Source: an uncultured Chitinophagaceae bacterium
GTDB lineage: Bacteria; Bacteroidota; Bacteroidia; Chitinophagales; Chitinophagaceae
Direction of reading: 5' to 3'
Assembly (NCBI GenBank): GCA_937900675.1
Contig: CALCEA010000113.1
Span: forward strand, 11,667-75,666
Length of the DNA: 64,000 nt
Part shown: in pieces, positions 18,104 to 27,934 of the stretch
Numbering within the stretch: position 1 is the stretch's first letter
Layout of the letters: each line of letters opens with the position of its first letter
Program-made: the position numbers and the translations under genes
The notes under the pieces: model-generated
What the model was told of the DNA's origin: nothing
Databases searched by the model: none
The model's input: only the letters and a program-made list of their open reading frames with translations

Positions 18104-18130
18104 AAAGCCCCGAATTTAGTTCGGGGCTTT
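18104..18130 (-). terminator. Intrinsic terminator after atpA
   Basis: A perfect 11-bp inverted repeat (AAAGCCCCGAA at 18104-18114, TTCGGGGCTTT at 18120-18130) with a 5-nt loop lies 8 nt after the atpA stop. On the minus strand it runs into a T-rich tail. It is the strongest classical terminator in the window and closes the ATP synthase operon. Confidence 0.92.
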
Positions 18131-18138
18131 CATTGAAT

Positions 18139-19716
18139 TTATTTGTATTGAGGAATCAAACCGTTGGCTAGATCTACCATTTGTTTTAATCCATCTTCAG
18201 GTAAGTTACCTTTTTTGAATTCAGCTAAAACATTAGGTAATTTGTTGCTCATCTCTAATAAGAAATGCGCTTCAAATTCTTTCACCTTGCTTACAGCTAC
18301 TTCTTTCAATAAACCTTGAGTACCTAAGTAGATAATCGCTACTTGCTTCTCAACAGTGAAAGGAGAATATTGTGCTTGCTTTAAGATTTCAACGTTTCTT
18401 GCACCTTTATCAATTACATTCTTAGTTGCAGCATCTAAGTCACCACCAAACTTAGAGAAAGCTTCTAACTCACGGTATAATGCTTGGTCTAATTTTAAGG
18501 TACCAGATACTTTCTTCATTGATTTGATCTGCGCGTTACCACCCACACGACTTACAGAGATACCTACGTTAATCGCTGGACGAATACCTGCGTTAAATAA
18601 GTTACCTTCTAAGAAGATCTGACCATCTGTAATAGAGATTACGTTTGTTGGGATATAAGCAGATACATCACCCGCTTGTGTTTCGATAATTGGTAATGCT
18701 GTTAAAGAACCACCACCTTTTACCAAATGCTTAATAGATTCTGGTAAATCGTTCATGTTCTTAGCAATCTCGTCGTTCGCAATTACTTTCGCAGCACGCT
18801 CTAATAAACGACTATGTAAATAGAATACATCACCAGGATATGCTTCACGACCTGGAGGTCTTCTTAACAATAATGATACTTCACGATATGCTACCGCTTG
18901 TTTTGATAAGTCATCAAATACAATCAATGCTGGCTTACCACAATCACGGAAGAACTCACCCACAGCAGCACCAGCGAATGGAGCATAGAATTGTTGAGGA
19001 GCTGGATCCGCTGCAGAAGCAGCAACGATAGTTGTATAAGCCATTGCACCATTCTCTTCTAATGTTTTCATAACACCAGCAATAGTAGATGCTTTTTGTC
19101 CAATCGCAACATAGATGCAATACACTGGTTGACCAGCATCATAAAACTCTTTTTGATTGATAATAGTATCAATACAAATTGCAGTCTTACCTGTTTGACG
19201 GTCACCGATAACCAACTCACGCTGACCACGACCAATAGGAATCATCGCGTCAATCGCTTTGATACCTGTTTGTAGTGGCTCTTTTACAGGCTCTCTAAAG
19301 ATTACCCCTGGTGCTTTACGCTCCAATGGCATTTCATATAAATCACCTTTGATAGGACCTTTTCCATCGATAGGCTCACCTAACATATTAATTACACGAC
19401 CCACCAAACCTTCTCCTACTTTAATAGAAGCGATCTGACCAGTTCTCTTTACTTTGTTTCCCTCTTTGATTGACTTGCTATCTCCCATCAATACCACACC
19501 CACATTGTCTTCCTCTAAGTTCAATGCAATTGCTTTAACGCCGTTTTCAAACTCCACCAATTCACCACTTCTAACGCCATTTAAACCATATACACGGGCA
19601 ATACCATCACCCACTTGTAATACGGTTCCCACTTCTTCCAAATCAGCCGAAGCATTGAAATTACTCAATTGCTGTCTTAGTATCGCTGATATTTCATCAG
19701 GTTTAATGTCCGCCAT
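18139..19716 (-). CDS. atpA: ATP synthase F1 subunit alpha
   Basis: This is the non-catalytic nucleotide-binding subunit of the F1 head. The protein has 525 residues, with the P-loop [13 protein letters not shown], the family signature around [15 protein letters not shown] and the arginine-finger segment [14 protein letters not shown]. The length is normal for Bacteroidota. It is the last gene of atpB-E-F-H-A and is followed by a strong terminator. The gamma-subunit gene atpG, which usually comes next, is absent from this place. The start is ATG 19714-19716, 28 nt after atpH. Confidence 0.98.
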   Translation of the reverse strand: MADIKPDEISAILRQQLSNFNASADLEEVGTVLQVGDGIARVYGLNGVRSGELVEFENGVKAIALNLEEDNVGVVLMGDSKSIKEGNKVKRTGQIASIKVGEGLVGRVINMLGEPIDGKGPIKGDLYEMPLERKAPGVIFREPVKEPLQTGIKAIDAMIPIGRGQRELVIGDRQTGKTAICIDTIINQKEFYDAGQPVYCIYVAIGQKASTIAGVMKTLEENGAMAYTTIVAASAADPAPQQFYAPFAGAAVGEFFRDCGKPALIVFDDLSKQAVAYREVSLLLRRPPGREAYPGDVFYLHSRLLERAAKVIANDEIAKNMNDLPESIKHLVKGGGSLTALPIIETQAGDVSAYIPTNVISITDGQIFLEGNLFNAGIRPAINVGISVSRVGGNAQIKSMKKVSGTLKLDQALYRELEAFSKFGGDLDAATKNVIDKGARNVEILKQAQYSPFTVEKQVAIIYLGTQGLLKEVAVSKVKEFEAHFLLEMSNKLPNVLAEFKKGNLPEDGLKQMVDLANGLIPQYK

Positions 19717-19744
19717 AACTGTCTATTTTAATGTAATTGTTATT

Positions 19745-20305
19745 TTATATTTTACTTATAAATTCGTTATTCAAAAATTGCTTTTTGATATCTCTTAAAT
19801 CTCTTGCAATACTCGCGTCAACGATATTGTTATTGAATTCTAAAACAAATCCACCAATAATAGCTTCATCTGTTTTAGTAGTTAACTCAACTGATGCAAA
19901 CTGATGTGCTGATTTTACTTTTTCTTCAATTGATTTTTTCAAATCGTCACTTACTTGAACTGCAGTAGTTAAAGTAACTTGATGTATTCCTTTAATCGCA
20001 TTGTACTGCTCAATAAAAGCAGTGGCCATTTCAGGTAATACAGCTTCTCTGCCTTTCTTTACTAATAAAACAGTAAATGAATTGGTCAAGCTGCTTACAT
20101 TACTCTTGGTGACAGCATCAATGATGCTATTCTTTTGACCTGCATTAATAATTGGACTTCTTAATACATTAACAAAATCTTGATTAGCATTACAAACAGC
20201 ATGAATATATTTCATGTCTGCATATATTGTCTCTAATTGATTTTGCTCTGTAGCTAAATCAATTAAACTTTTTGCATATCTACTTGCTAAACGTGCGTTA
20301 GACAT
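19745..20305 (-). CDS. atpH: ATP synthase F1 subunit delta
   Basis: Subunit delta connects the peripheral stalk to the top of the F1 head. The 186-residue protein shows the family's N-terminal ARLASRYAKSLIDLATEQNQLE and the C-terminal IIGGFVLEFNNNIVDASIARDLRDIKKQFL. It is encoded 5 nt after atpF and 28 nt before atpA, in the standard order. Confidence 0.95.
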   Translation of the reverse strand: MSNARLASRYAKSLIDLATEQNQLETIYADMKYIHAVCNANQDFVNVLRSPIINAGQKNSIIDAVTKSNVSSLTNSFTVLLVKKGREAVLPEMATAFIEQYNAIKGIHQVTLTTAVQVSDDLKKSIEEKVKSAHQFASVELTTKTDEAIIGGFVLEFNNNIVDASIARDLRDIKKQFLNNEFISKI

Positions 20306-20310
20306 CTTTT

Positions 20311-20823
20311 TTAATTTAATTTAACTCCTTCAGCTAATTGCTTAATATAAGCTTCTTGTTCTGCTTTATTAGACAACTCTTTTCTTAATATTTTTTCAGC
20401 AACATCAATCACCAACCCACCCACTTGATTTTTTACATCAGTGATGGCTGCATTTTTTTGTTGTTGGATAGCCAATTGTGCATCAGCTAAAATTCTGTCA
20501 TATTCTGACTTTGCTTTTTCTTTCGCATCTGCTATCATTTTTTCAGAAGCTTCTTTTGCTTCTTTGATTAATGTAGCTCTCTCTTCGCGTGCCTTAGCCA
20601 ACAAAGTTTCGTTTTCGTTTTGCATAGTTGCAATTTCAGCCTTCATCTTGTCTGCACGCAACAAAGCTTCTTCAATACCGTTTTCACGATCTAAAATAGC
20701 TTTTAACATTGGCTTCCATGCAAACTTGCCTAATATCACTAATAAAACTACAAACGCAATGGTATTCCAAAATACCAAACCGATATCTGGTAATACTAAA
20801 GGGTTAATTTCTAATATGAACAT
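20311..20823 (-). CDS. atpF: ATP synthase F0 subunit b
   Basis: Subunit b forms the peripheral stalk: one N-terminal membrane helix (about residues 13-31, IGLVFWNTIAFVVLLVILG) followed by a long charged helix with heptad-like spacing (residues 45-145). The protein has 170 residues. The KFAWKPMLKAILDREN stretch after the membrane helix is diagnostic. The start is ATG 20821-20823. A 93-nt gap separates it from atpE, with a stable hairpin in it, so atpF and the following genes may be expressed at a lower level than atpE. Confidence 0.96.
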   Translation of the reverse strand: MFILEINPLVLPDIGLVFWNTIAFVVLLVILGKFAWKPMLKAILDRENGIEEALLRADKMKAEIATMQNENETLLAKAREERATLIKEAKEASEKMIADAKEKAKSEYDRILADAQLAIQQQKNAAITDVKNQVGGLVIDVAEKILRKELSNKAEQEAYIKQLAEGVKLN

Positions 20824-20859
20824 AAGATTCGTTTATCTTAATTAATAATTTCAAAGTTA

Positions 20860-20893
20860 AAATAGGCCCTTCGCCCTGTGCTAGGGCCTATTT
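20860..20893 (-). promoter_or_regulatory. Hairpin between atpE and atpF
   Basis: A perfect 11-bp inverted repeat (AAATAGGCCCT at 20860-20870, AGGGCCTATTT at 20883-20893) with a 12-nt loop lies 23 nt after atpE. On the minus strand only four T residues follow, so it is weak as a terminator. It may protect the atpE mRNA end or cause partial termination. Confidence 0.7.
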
Positions 20894-20916
20894 AATTTTT
20901 TGGATATCCAAATTGA

Positions 20917-21144
<228 letters not shown>

Positions 21145-21171
21145 TTATTGAAAAAATCTTTAATAATATTT

Positions 21172-22314
21172 TTAGTGATGAGCAGCATCTGCATGTTCAT
21201 GATGATGTTCTTCATTAGCCATACCAATATACATTGCAGTTAACATGGTGAAAATATAAGCTTGCAAGAATGCAACCAATAATTCAATCACACCAATAAA
21301 TACTGCGAATGGAACTGCGATAGCAGAAGCAAACACTGTCTTGAATATAAAAATGATACAAATCAAACTCAATACTAGAATGTGGCCTGCAGTAATGTTC
21401 GCAAATAAACGAATCATCAATGAAATAGGCTTTGTAAACACACCAATCAACTCAATCGGAGCTAAGAATAACTTCATACTCCAATGCATACCTGGCATCC
21501 AGAAAATATGCTCCCAATAGTTTTTGTTAGCGCTTAAATTCACCACAATAAACACACATACTGCCAACATCATAGTAAAAGCGATATTACCGCTCACATT
21601 AGCACCACCTGGGAAGAAAGGAATTAATCCTAAAAAATTATTGGTTAAAATCAAGAAGAATACGGTTAACAAAAATGGCATGAACTTAGCATACTTTTTC
21701 TTACCAATATTTGGAATAGCTAATTCATCTCTTACAAATAATACAATTGGCTCCATTAAAGATTGAATTCCTTTAGGAGCAGTTGTTACACCTGTTTTCT
21801 TATAAGCATTTGCAGCAGATAAAATCACGATTAAAATAATCAAAACAGATACAAATAAACTAGCTACATTTTTTGTGATAGAGATATCTAACAATTGCTT
21901 GCTTGCTTCCTCATCTACTTCACCAGCAGCATTTACTACTTTAGTTTTTCCTTCTACTAATTTGTAATCGAAATTTCCATGATACACCACTGGCTCATGA
22001 TGCTCGTTCATAAATTTTTCAGAAGAAAATACTTCAAAACCTTTTGAAGTATGTAGGATAACAGGCAAATAGATGGAAGTATGTCCCCATAAATGCCAGC
22101 TATGATCGTCTTTAATGTGTTCTAAAATAGTTTCTGTAACATTAAATTCACCTTCTTCTTTCGCTGCATGTGGAACAGCAGCTTCAGTAGCCGCTGCTAC
22201 CTTATTGGTATCTGCAACCACTACATTTTCATTAGCCATTACAACTGTTGAAAATAAGATCGCCACAAGGCTCAAACTCACTACCAGTAAAGATTTAAAA
22301 CGATTTAAGTACAT
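21172..22314 (-). CDS. atpB: ATP synthase F0 subunit a
   Basis: Subunit a provides the proton half-channels of F0. The 380-residue protein is longer than the E. coli form (271) because it begins with a signal-like segment and a periplasmic domain of about 120 residues, which I know as typical of Bacteroidota. The essential Arg is in SLMIRLFANITAGH. The C-terminal tail is His-rich (EEHHHEHADAAHH). It is the first gene of the operon; a perfect TATCTTTG box lies 20 nt before its ATG. Confidence 0.96.
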   Translation of the reverse strand: MYLNRFKSLLVVSLSLVAILFSTVVMANENVVVADTNKVAAATEAAVPHAAKEEGEFNVTETILEHIKDDHSWHLWGHTSIYLPVILHTSKGFEVFSSEKFMNEHHEPVVYHGNFDYKLVEGKTKVVNAAGEVDEEASKQLLDISITKNVASLFVSVLIILIVILSAANAYKKTGVTTAPKGIQSLMEPIVLFVRDELAIPNIGKKKYAKFMPFLLTVFFLILTNNFLGLIPFFPGGANVSGNIAFTMMLAVCVFIVVNLSANKNYWEHIFWMPGMHWSMKLFLAPIELIGVFTKPISLMIRLFANITAGHILVLSLICIIFIFKTVFASAIAVPFAVFIGVIELLVAFLQAYIFTMLTAMYIGMANEEHHHEHADAAHH

Positions 22315-22334
22315 ACCTATCTCAAAATTTGCGG

Positions 22335-22342
22335 CAAAGATA
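22335..22342 (-). promoter_or_regulatory. ATP synthase operon promoter -7 box
   Basis: The minus strand reads TATCTTTG, a perfect TAnnTTTG, 20 nt before atpB. It overlaps one arm of a 7-bp inverted repeat (22316-22322 CCTATCT and 22338-22344 AGATAGG). The other arm lies around or after the expected start site, so the dyad could be an operator. Confidence 0.65.
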
Positions 22343-22444
22343 GGAATAAAGTTCTTGAAATAGCCTAATTCTTAACAGAAATTGAATCTGTCTAAAAAAA
22401 CTTTCAATAACACATAAATTACTGCAAATCAATAACTTAGAAAA

Positions 22445-24253
22445 TTATTGAACACTTGCCTGAGCAGCTATTTGAAGTTCTATCAGACTGGCATAATATC
22501 CGCCTTTTTCTACCAGGTCTTCATGGGTACCCATTTCCTTAATTTCACCCTTGTCCAAAACAATGATCGTATCCGCTTTTCTAATGGTAGAAAGTCTATG
22601 TGCAATCACCACCGAAGTCCTTCCTTTGATCAAAGTATCGATCGCTTTTTCTATCATTTGCTCACTTTCGGTATCTATAGAAGAAGTGGCTTCGTCTAAG
22701 ATTAAGATCGCTGGATCATATAAAAGCGCTCTGATAAAACTTAATAATTGTCTTTGACCCAAACTTAAAGTAGCACCTCTTTCCATTACCTGATAATCAT
22801 AGCCTCCTGGCAATTGCATAATAAAATCATGCATACCAATCATTTTAGCTGCTTCTACCACTTTATCCATTCCGATGTTTGGATTTCTTAAGGTTATATT
22901 ATCGACAATAGAACCTGAAAATAAAAACACATCCTGTAATACCACGCCGATTGAAGCTCTTAATCTATTCAATGAATAAGATTCAAGTGGTTGATTGTCT
23001 AATAATATTTGTCCGCCTTGATAAGGATACAATCTATTTAAAATACTAATGATGGATGTTTTACCACTACCCGTATGACCTACTAACGCAATGGTCTTTC
23101 CTGCATCCACTTTAAAACTCACATCTTTCAAAACCCATGTAGGTGGATCATAAGCAAATTGTACCTTGTTAAATTCTATTGCTCCTTGAATAGTTGCTGG
23201 TTCATATTGTCCGTTATCCAAAGTAATATCTTCGTTATCTAAAACCTTAAATACTCTCTCTGCAGCAACCATACCCATTTGCAAAACATTGAATTTATCT
23301 GCAATCATTCTAAGGGGTCGGAAGATTTGGTTTAAAAATAAAATAAAGGCAACCAATAAACCTGCATCCAAAGAACTATCAGCCACCCACCAAACGATTA
23401 AACCAATACTTAAAGCTAGAACCACTTCCACCACTGGAAAAAATACTGAGTAAGCAAAAATGGCTTTGATATTCGCAACCTTATGTTGTTGATTGATTTT
23501 TTCAAATTTTTTCATTTCTCTTTCTTCTGCAGCAAAAGCTTGAACCACTTGCATTCCAGAAATATGTTCTTGCACAAATGCATTCAATGCAGCTACGGCA
23601 TTTCTAACCTGTATAAAACTTTTGTTTACACTCTCTTTGAAAAAATAAGTAGCTATCAACATTATCGGAAATGGCACCAAACAAATCAATGTCAATTTCC
23701 AATTAATAAAAAACATCGTAGTTAAAGTAACAATAATGGTCAATAGGTCTGCTAAAATGGGAATCAATCCATCTGAGAAAATATCATTGATACTTTCAAT
23801 ATCATTAATGGTTCTAGTAGTTAAAGTGCCAATGGGCGTTTTATCAAACTGGCGCATTTCCCATAGCATAATTTTCTCATACACTTGATTTCTTAGATCC
23901 CTTATAACCTGTTGCCCCAACCAAGCCATTCCAAAAGTGAACAAAAATCTAAAGATGGTTTCTACAATAATAAAAGCCACCTGAAAAATAGTCAACGCTA
24001 ATATAAGTTGCAAAGCAGTAGAAAAAGCATTGCCTGGTAAAACCCAATGAAGCCAGCTAGGCAAGACCACTGCCTTTCCAATGGCTGTATTCACGGTTAC
24101 TTGAATAATGTATGGTCTGATAGGTGTAGCGAATGCCAAAAAAATTGCCAAAACCAAATTTCCCCAAAAAATGAAACGGTATGGCTTAACAAATGAGAAG
24201 ACCCTAGAAAGCAAGGCCAATTTAAATATTTTCTTAGCGGGTTGTTCTGACAT
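22445..24253 (-). CDS. ABC transporter, fused membrane and ATPase domains (MsbA/MdlB type)
   Basis: This 602-residue half-transporter likely works as a dimer to export lipids or hydrophobic compounds. Six membrane helices cover about residues 20-320; the ATPase follows with Walker A GHTGSGKTS, signature LSLGQRQLLSFIRALL (LSLGQ rather than LSGGQ), Walker B AILILDEATSSID and switch His in VIAHRLSTI. The LSLGQ signature is also seen in MdlB-like proteins. It starts at ATG 24251-24253 with a perfect TAACTTTG box 7 nt upstream. It is transcribed alone, 130 bp before atpB. Confidence 0.93.
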   Translation of the reverse strand: MSEQPAKKIFKLALLSRVFSFVKPYRFIFWGNLVLAIFLAFATPIRPYIIQVTVNTAIGKAVVLPSWLHWVLPGNAFSTALQLILALTIFQVAFIIVETIFRFLFTFGMAWLGQQVIRDLRNQVYEKIMLWEMRQFDKTPIGTLTTRTINDIESINDIFSDGLIPILADLLTIIVTLTTMFFINWKLTLICLVPFPIMLIATYFFKESVNKSFIQVRNAVAALNAFVQEHISGMQVVQAFAAEEREMKKFEKINQQHKVANIKAIFAYSVFFPVVEVVLALSIGLIVWWVADSSLDAGLLVAFILFLNQIFRPLRMIADKFNVLQMGMVAAERVFKVLDNEDITLDNGQYEPATIQGAIEFNKVQFAYDPPTWVLKDVSFKVDAGKTIALVGHTGSGKTSIISILNRLYPYQGGQILLDNQPLESYSLNRLRASIGVVLQDVFLFSGSIVDNITLRNPNIGMDKVVEAAKMIGMHDFIMQLPGGYDYQVMERGATLSLGQRQLLSFIRALLYDPAILILDEATSSIDTESEQMIEKAIDTLIKGRTSVVIAHRLSTIRKADTIIVLDKGEIKEMGTHEDLVEKGGYYASLIELQIAAQASVQ

Positions 24254-24260
24254 AAGTCCT

Positions 24261-24290
24261 CAAAGTTACACTCATTTTTACGTATTTTCG
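24261..24290. promoter_or_regulatory. Divergent promoter boxes, ABC exporter and (p)ppGpp synthetase
   Basis: On the minus strand TAACTTTG (24261-24268, perfect) ends 7 nt before the ABC ATG. On the plus strand TATTTTCG (24283-24290, one mismatch) also ends 7 nt before the ATG of the (p)ppGpp gene. The intergenic region is only 44 bp, so both mRNAs should have leaders of a few bases at most. Confidence 0.55.
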
Positions 24291-24297
24291 TAGACCA

Positions 24298-26559
24298 ATG
24301 GACAATATAGAAAACGATATCCATCCAGTCATCAAAAACTGGGATTTAGATGAAGAACAAGAGAAGAAAGAAATTGTTCGACATTATCGTGCCTTGTTGA
24401 AAATGCTGAAGTCCAAATTAAAAAAAGGCGACAAGGAATTATTAAGAGCAGCTTTTGAAATGGCTGCAGACGCGCATAAAACCATGCGTAGAAAAAGTGG
24501 TGAACCATATATACTTCATCCTATTGCAGTAGCCATGATTTGCGTGGATGAAATTGGCCTGGGGGTAAGAAGTACTATTTGCGCTTTGTTACATGACACT
24601 GTGGAAGATACAGATGTCAGTTTAGATGATATCAAAAGTGAATTCGGTAATGAGATTGCCAAAATTGTTGATGGCTTAACCAAGATCTCTACTGTAATGA
24701 CCACTAACAGTAGTCAACAAGCAGAAAATTTCAAGAAGATTTTATTGACGCTAACAGATGACCCAAGAGTGATTCTGATTAAGCTTGCTGATAGATTGCA
24801 TAATATGCGTACCATGGATTCTATGAAGCAAGAAAAACAATTAAAAATTGCTTCAGAAACTATTTGGGTATACGCTCCCCTAGCACATAGAATGGGCTTG
24901 TATAATATTAAGACAGAATTAGAAGATCTGTCGATGAAATATTTAGAGCCAGATAAGTATAGAGAGATTGCTAAAAAATTAGCAGAAACCAAAAGAGAAA
25001 GAACAAAATACATCAATGAATTTATCAGACCATTAAAAGATAAATTAAGCAATACCCAATACCCCACTGAGATTTATGGTCGTCCAAAAAGTATTCACTC
25101 TATTTGGAATAAAATAAAAAAGAAGGGAGTAAGTTTTGAAGAAGTGTATGACTTGTTTGCCATCAGGGTTATTTTGGATGTACCATTAGAAATAGAGAAA
25201 GAAGCATGTTGGAAAGTATACTCACTTATTACAGACGAATACCTCCCTTCTCCAGAAAGATTAAGAGATTGGTTGAGTAATCCAAAAAGTAATGGATACG
25301 AAGCTTTGCACACCACCGTAATGGGTCCGCAAGGTAAATGGGTGGAAGTACAAATTAGAACCAAGCGCATGAATGAGATTGCCGAAAAAGGTTTGGCTGC
25401 TCATTTTAAATACAAAGAAGGCACTCCATCCGAAGATCGATTTGATAAATGGTTTATTCAAATACGAGAAGCATTAGGCAATCAACAAGAAGATGGTATA
25501 GATTTTTTACAAGATTTTAAAACCTCTTTTTTAGCAGAAGAGATTTATGTATACACCCCTAAGGGGGAGGTAAAAATGCTACCAACCAACAGCTCTGCTT
25601 TGGACTTCGCATTTTACATTCACACTGCAATTGGATCTAAATGTATAGGCGCTAAAGTCAATCACAAATTGGTCCCTATTGGACATACTTTGAGAAGTGG
25701 TGATCAAATTGAAATCATTACCAGTAATAAGCAAAAGCCTAGTGAGGATTGGCTAAACTTAGTGGTAACTGCAAAAGCAAAAAATAGTATTAAGGATGCT
25801 TTAAGAGAAGAGAAAAAATCTATTGCAGAAGAAGGAAAATATACATTACAAAGAAAATTAGAAGGATTAGGAGCAGCTTATAATCCATACAATATTGATC
25901 AATTAGTCGCTTTTTATAAATTACCAAGTCAATTAGACTTGCATTATAATATAGCCATCAAAAAGAATGACTTGAAAGACCTTAAACTATTTCAAGTGAT
26001 TGGTGACAAAATTGAAGCACCTAAGCCTATTCAAACAAATACGGAAACAGAGGCAGTTGTATACGACCCTAACCAAAAAACATACAATAAGAAAGATTCT
26101 GAATTAATCATTTTTGGAGAATCCAGCGATAAGATTCAATACAGCTTAGGTAAATGTTGCAACCCTATTCCAGGCGATGATGTATTTGGTTTTGTAAGCA
26201 CAGGCAAGGGATTAATTATTCATAGAACGAATTGCCCTAACGCAACTCAATTATTGGCCAACTATGGCCATAGGGTAGTAAAAACCAAATGGGCTAAAAA
26301 TAAAGAGATTTCTTTCCTAACAGGCCTTCGTATAATTGGCTTGGATGATGTAGGCGTAGTGAATAAAATTACTAACATTATCAGCGGTGAATTAAAGATC
26401 AATATTGCCGCTTTAACCATAGAATCTACTGAAGGTCTGTTCCAAGGCACCATTAAAGTGTATGTACACGACAAGGACGAATTGGAGTTACTTGTGGATA
26501 AAATAAAATCTTTAAATGGAATTCAGCGAGTAGACAGATTTGACACCGAGAGCGTGTAA
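24298..26559 (+). CDS. (p)ppGpp synthetase/hydrolase, RelA/SpoT family
   Basis: This enzyme makes and degrades the stringent-response alarmone. The 753-residue protein has an N-terminal HD hydrolase domain with intact residues (His74, His99-Asp100, Glu103-Asp104 in LLHDTVEDTD), a synthetase domain starting near residue 250 (YGRPKSIHSIWNKIKKKG and EVYDLFAIRVIL), a TGS domain near 400-465 (EEIYVYTPKGEVKMLP), a conserved Cys region (GKCCNPIPGDDVFGF) and a C-terminal ACT domain. Hydrolase competence points to a bifunctional Rel/SpoT enzyme. It starts at ATG 24298, 44 bp from the divergent ABC gene, and is followed by purA. Conserved linkage with purA fits purine nucleotide control. Confidence 0.96.
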   Translation: MDNIENDIHPVIKNWDLDEEQEKKEIVRHYRALLKMLKSKLKKGDKELLRAAFEMAADAHKTMRRKSGEPYILHPIAVAMICVDEIGLGVRSTICALLHDTVEDTDVSLDDIKSEFGNEIAKIVDGLTKISTVMTTNSSQQAENFKKILLTLTDDPRVILIKLADRLHNMRTMDSMKQEKQLKIASETIWVYAPLAHRMGLYNIKTELEDLSMKYLEPDKYREIAKKLAETKRERTKYINEFIRPLKDKLSNTQYPTEIYGRPKSIHSIWNKIKKKGVSFEEVYDLFAIRVILDVPLEIEKEACWKVYSLITDEYLPSPERLRDWLSNPKSNGYEALHTTVMGPQGKWVEVQIRTKRMNEIAEKGLAAHFKYKEGTPSEDRFDKWFIQIREALGNQQEDGIDFLQDFKTSFLAEEIYVYTPKGEVKMLPTNSSALDFAFYIHTAIGSKCIGAKVNHKLVPIGHTLRSGDQIEIITSNKQKPSEDWLNLVVTAKAKNSIKDALREEKKSIAEEGKYTLQRKLEGLGAAYNPYNIDQLVAFYKLPSQLDLHYNIAIKKNDLKDLKLFQVIGDKIEAPKPIQTNTETEAVVYDPNQKTYNKKDSELIIFGESSDKIQYSLGKCCNPIPGDDVFGFVSTGKGLIIHRTNCPNATQLLANYGHRVVKTKWAKNKEISFLTGLRIIGLDDVGVVNKITNIISGELKINIAALTIESTEGLFQGTIKVYVHDKDELELLVDKIKSLNGIQRVDRFDTESV

Positions 26560-26567
26560 AAAAAACA

Positions 26568-26575
26568 TATTTTTG
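26568..26575 (+). promoter_or_regulatory. purA promoter -7 box
   Basis: TATTTTTG is a perfect TAnnTTTG, 18 nt before the purA ATG and just after the stop of the (p)ppGpp gene. purA therefore probably has its own promoter. Confidence 0.55.
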
Positions 26576-26593
26576 TTGCTCAAATACAAAATC

Positions 26594-27856
26594 ATGGTAG
26601 ATGTAATTTTAGGCCTTCAATGGGGCGACGAGGGAAAGGGTAAAATAGTAGATTATTTTGCTCCCAATTATGATGTGATTGCTAGGTTCCAAGGTGGGCC
26701 TAATGCAGGTCATACCTTATATGTGAATGGCACTAAAATGGTTTTACACCAAATACCTTCAGGTATTTTTCATCAAGACAAAATTAATATTATTGGAAAC
26801 GGTGTCGTATTGGATCCAGTAACATTGAAAAAAGAATGTGATGCGGTGGCTACGATGGGTGTGGATGTAAAAATGAATTTATTTATATCAGAGCGTACCA
26901 ATATCATTATCCCTTCACACAGAGCATTAGATAAGGCATCTGAATTGTCAAAGGGCGAAGCAAAAATTGGTTCTACATTAAAAGGCATTGGCCCTGCTTA
27001 TATGGATAAGACGGGCAGAAACGCTTTGAGAGTGGGCGATTTATTGGATAAGAAATTCATTAGCAAATACATTGCTTTAAGAATGAAGCATCAAAAAATT
27101 TTAGATAGCTACAATTTCAATGAAGATATTTCTGAAATGGAATCTGAGTTTTTTGAAGCTATTGAATTCTTAAAGACTTTAAATATCATTAACTGCGAAT
27201 ATTTTATCAATGAGCAAATCTCAAAAGGTAAAAAAGTATTAGCAGAAGGCGCTCAGGGTTCTATGTTAGATATTGATTTTGGAACCTTCCCATTTGTAAC
27301 TTCATCCAATACTATTTCTGCAGGCGTTTGTACAGGATTAGGTATTTCTCCAAAACAAATCGGAGAAGTATTTGGTATTACTAAAGCTTATTGTACAAGA
27401 GTGGGCAGCGGACCTTTCCCTACCGAACTATTTGACGAGAAAGGGGAAGAGTTAAGAAAAATAGGATCTGAGTTTGGCGCTACCACAGGCAGACCTCGTC
27501 GTTGTGGTTGGATTGATTTAGTGGCATTAAAATACACCTGTATGATCAATGGTGTGACACAAATTATCATGACCAAGGCAGATATCTTGGATTCATTCCA
27601 AGAATTGGAATTAGGCGTTGCTTATGAAATGGAAGGAAAACAAATAGATTTTGTTCCATTCCAATTGGTGGGAACACCGGTAAAACCTATTTGGAAAAAA
27701 ATGACTGGATGGAACACCGACTCTAGCAAAATGAAGCATGCGAACGAAGTTCCTGCTACTATGAAAACATATATTGAATTTATTAATAGCTACTTGGGAG
27801 TTGATGTAAAATATGTTTCTAATGGACCAGGTAGAGACCAAATTATACACTTATAA
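26594..27856 (+). CDS. purA: Adenylosuccinate synthetase
   Basis: PurA joins IMP and aspartate with GTP, the first step from IMP to AMP. The 420-residue cytoplasmic enzyme has the phosphate loop GLQWGDEGKGK (with catalytic Asp), the IMP site segment GGPNAGHT, KGIGPAYMDK, and the GTP-binding TKADIL near the C-terminus. I start at ATG 26594 (MVDVILGLQWGDEGKGK). An in-frame TTG at 26540 lies inside the previous gene and ahead of the promoter box, so I reject it. It follows the (p)ppGpp enzyme; (p)ppGpp is a known inhibitor of PurA in several bacteria. Confidence 0.97.
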   Translation: MVDVILGLQWGDEGKGKIVDYFAPNYDVIARFQGGPNAGHTLYVNGTKMVLHQIPSGIFHQDKINIIGNGVVLDPVTLKKECDAVATMGVDVKMNLFISERTNIIIPSHRALDKASELSKGEAKIGSTLKGIGPAYMDKTGRNALRVGDLLDKKFISKYIALRMKHQKILDSYNFNEDISEMESEFFEAIEFLKTLNIINCEYFINEQISKGKKVLAEGAQGSMLDIDFGTFPFVTSSNTISAGVCTGLGISPKQIGEVFGITKAYCTRVGSGPFPTELFDEKGEELRKIGSEFGATTGRPRRCGWIDLVALKYTCMINGVTQIIMTKADILDSFQELELGVAYEMEGKQIDFVPFQLVGTPVKPIWKKMTGWNTDSSKMKHANEVPATMKTYIEFINSYLGVDVKYVSNGPGRDQIIHL

Positions 27857-27862
27857 TTTGAT

Positions 27863-27884
27863 AAAAAAAAGAGTCCTTTTTTTT
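27863..27884 (+). terminator. Weak A/T hairpin after purA
   Basis: Eight A and one G (27863-27871) pair with one C and eight T (27876-27884) around a 4-nt loop, 6 nt after the purA stop. The stem is nearly all A-U, so termination would be modest despite the T-run. Confidence 0.4.
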
Positions 27885-27918
27885 GGTAAATAAAGAAATG
27901 ATTTGAAATTTTACGGTG

Positions 27919-27926
27919 TAATTTTG
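27919..27926 (+). promoter_or_regulatory. Promoter -7 box of the acidic protein gene
   Basis: TAATTTTG is a perfect TAnnTTTG with 8 nt to the ATG, so the mRNA would have almost no leader. Confidence 0.55.
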
Positions 27927-27934
27927 TAATACCT

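Noticed and set aside
20860..20893. Full terminator between atpE and atpF
   Set aside because: It lies inside an operon of one complex and has no proper T-run, so I list it as a regulatory or processing hairpin.
26540..26593. Upstream TTG start for purA
   Set aside because: It lies inside the end of the preceding gene and before the -7 box; PurA proteins begin at the conserved MVDVILGLQWGDEGKGK.
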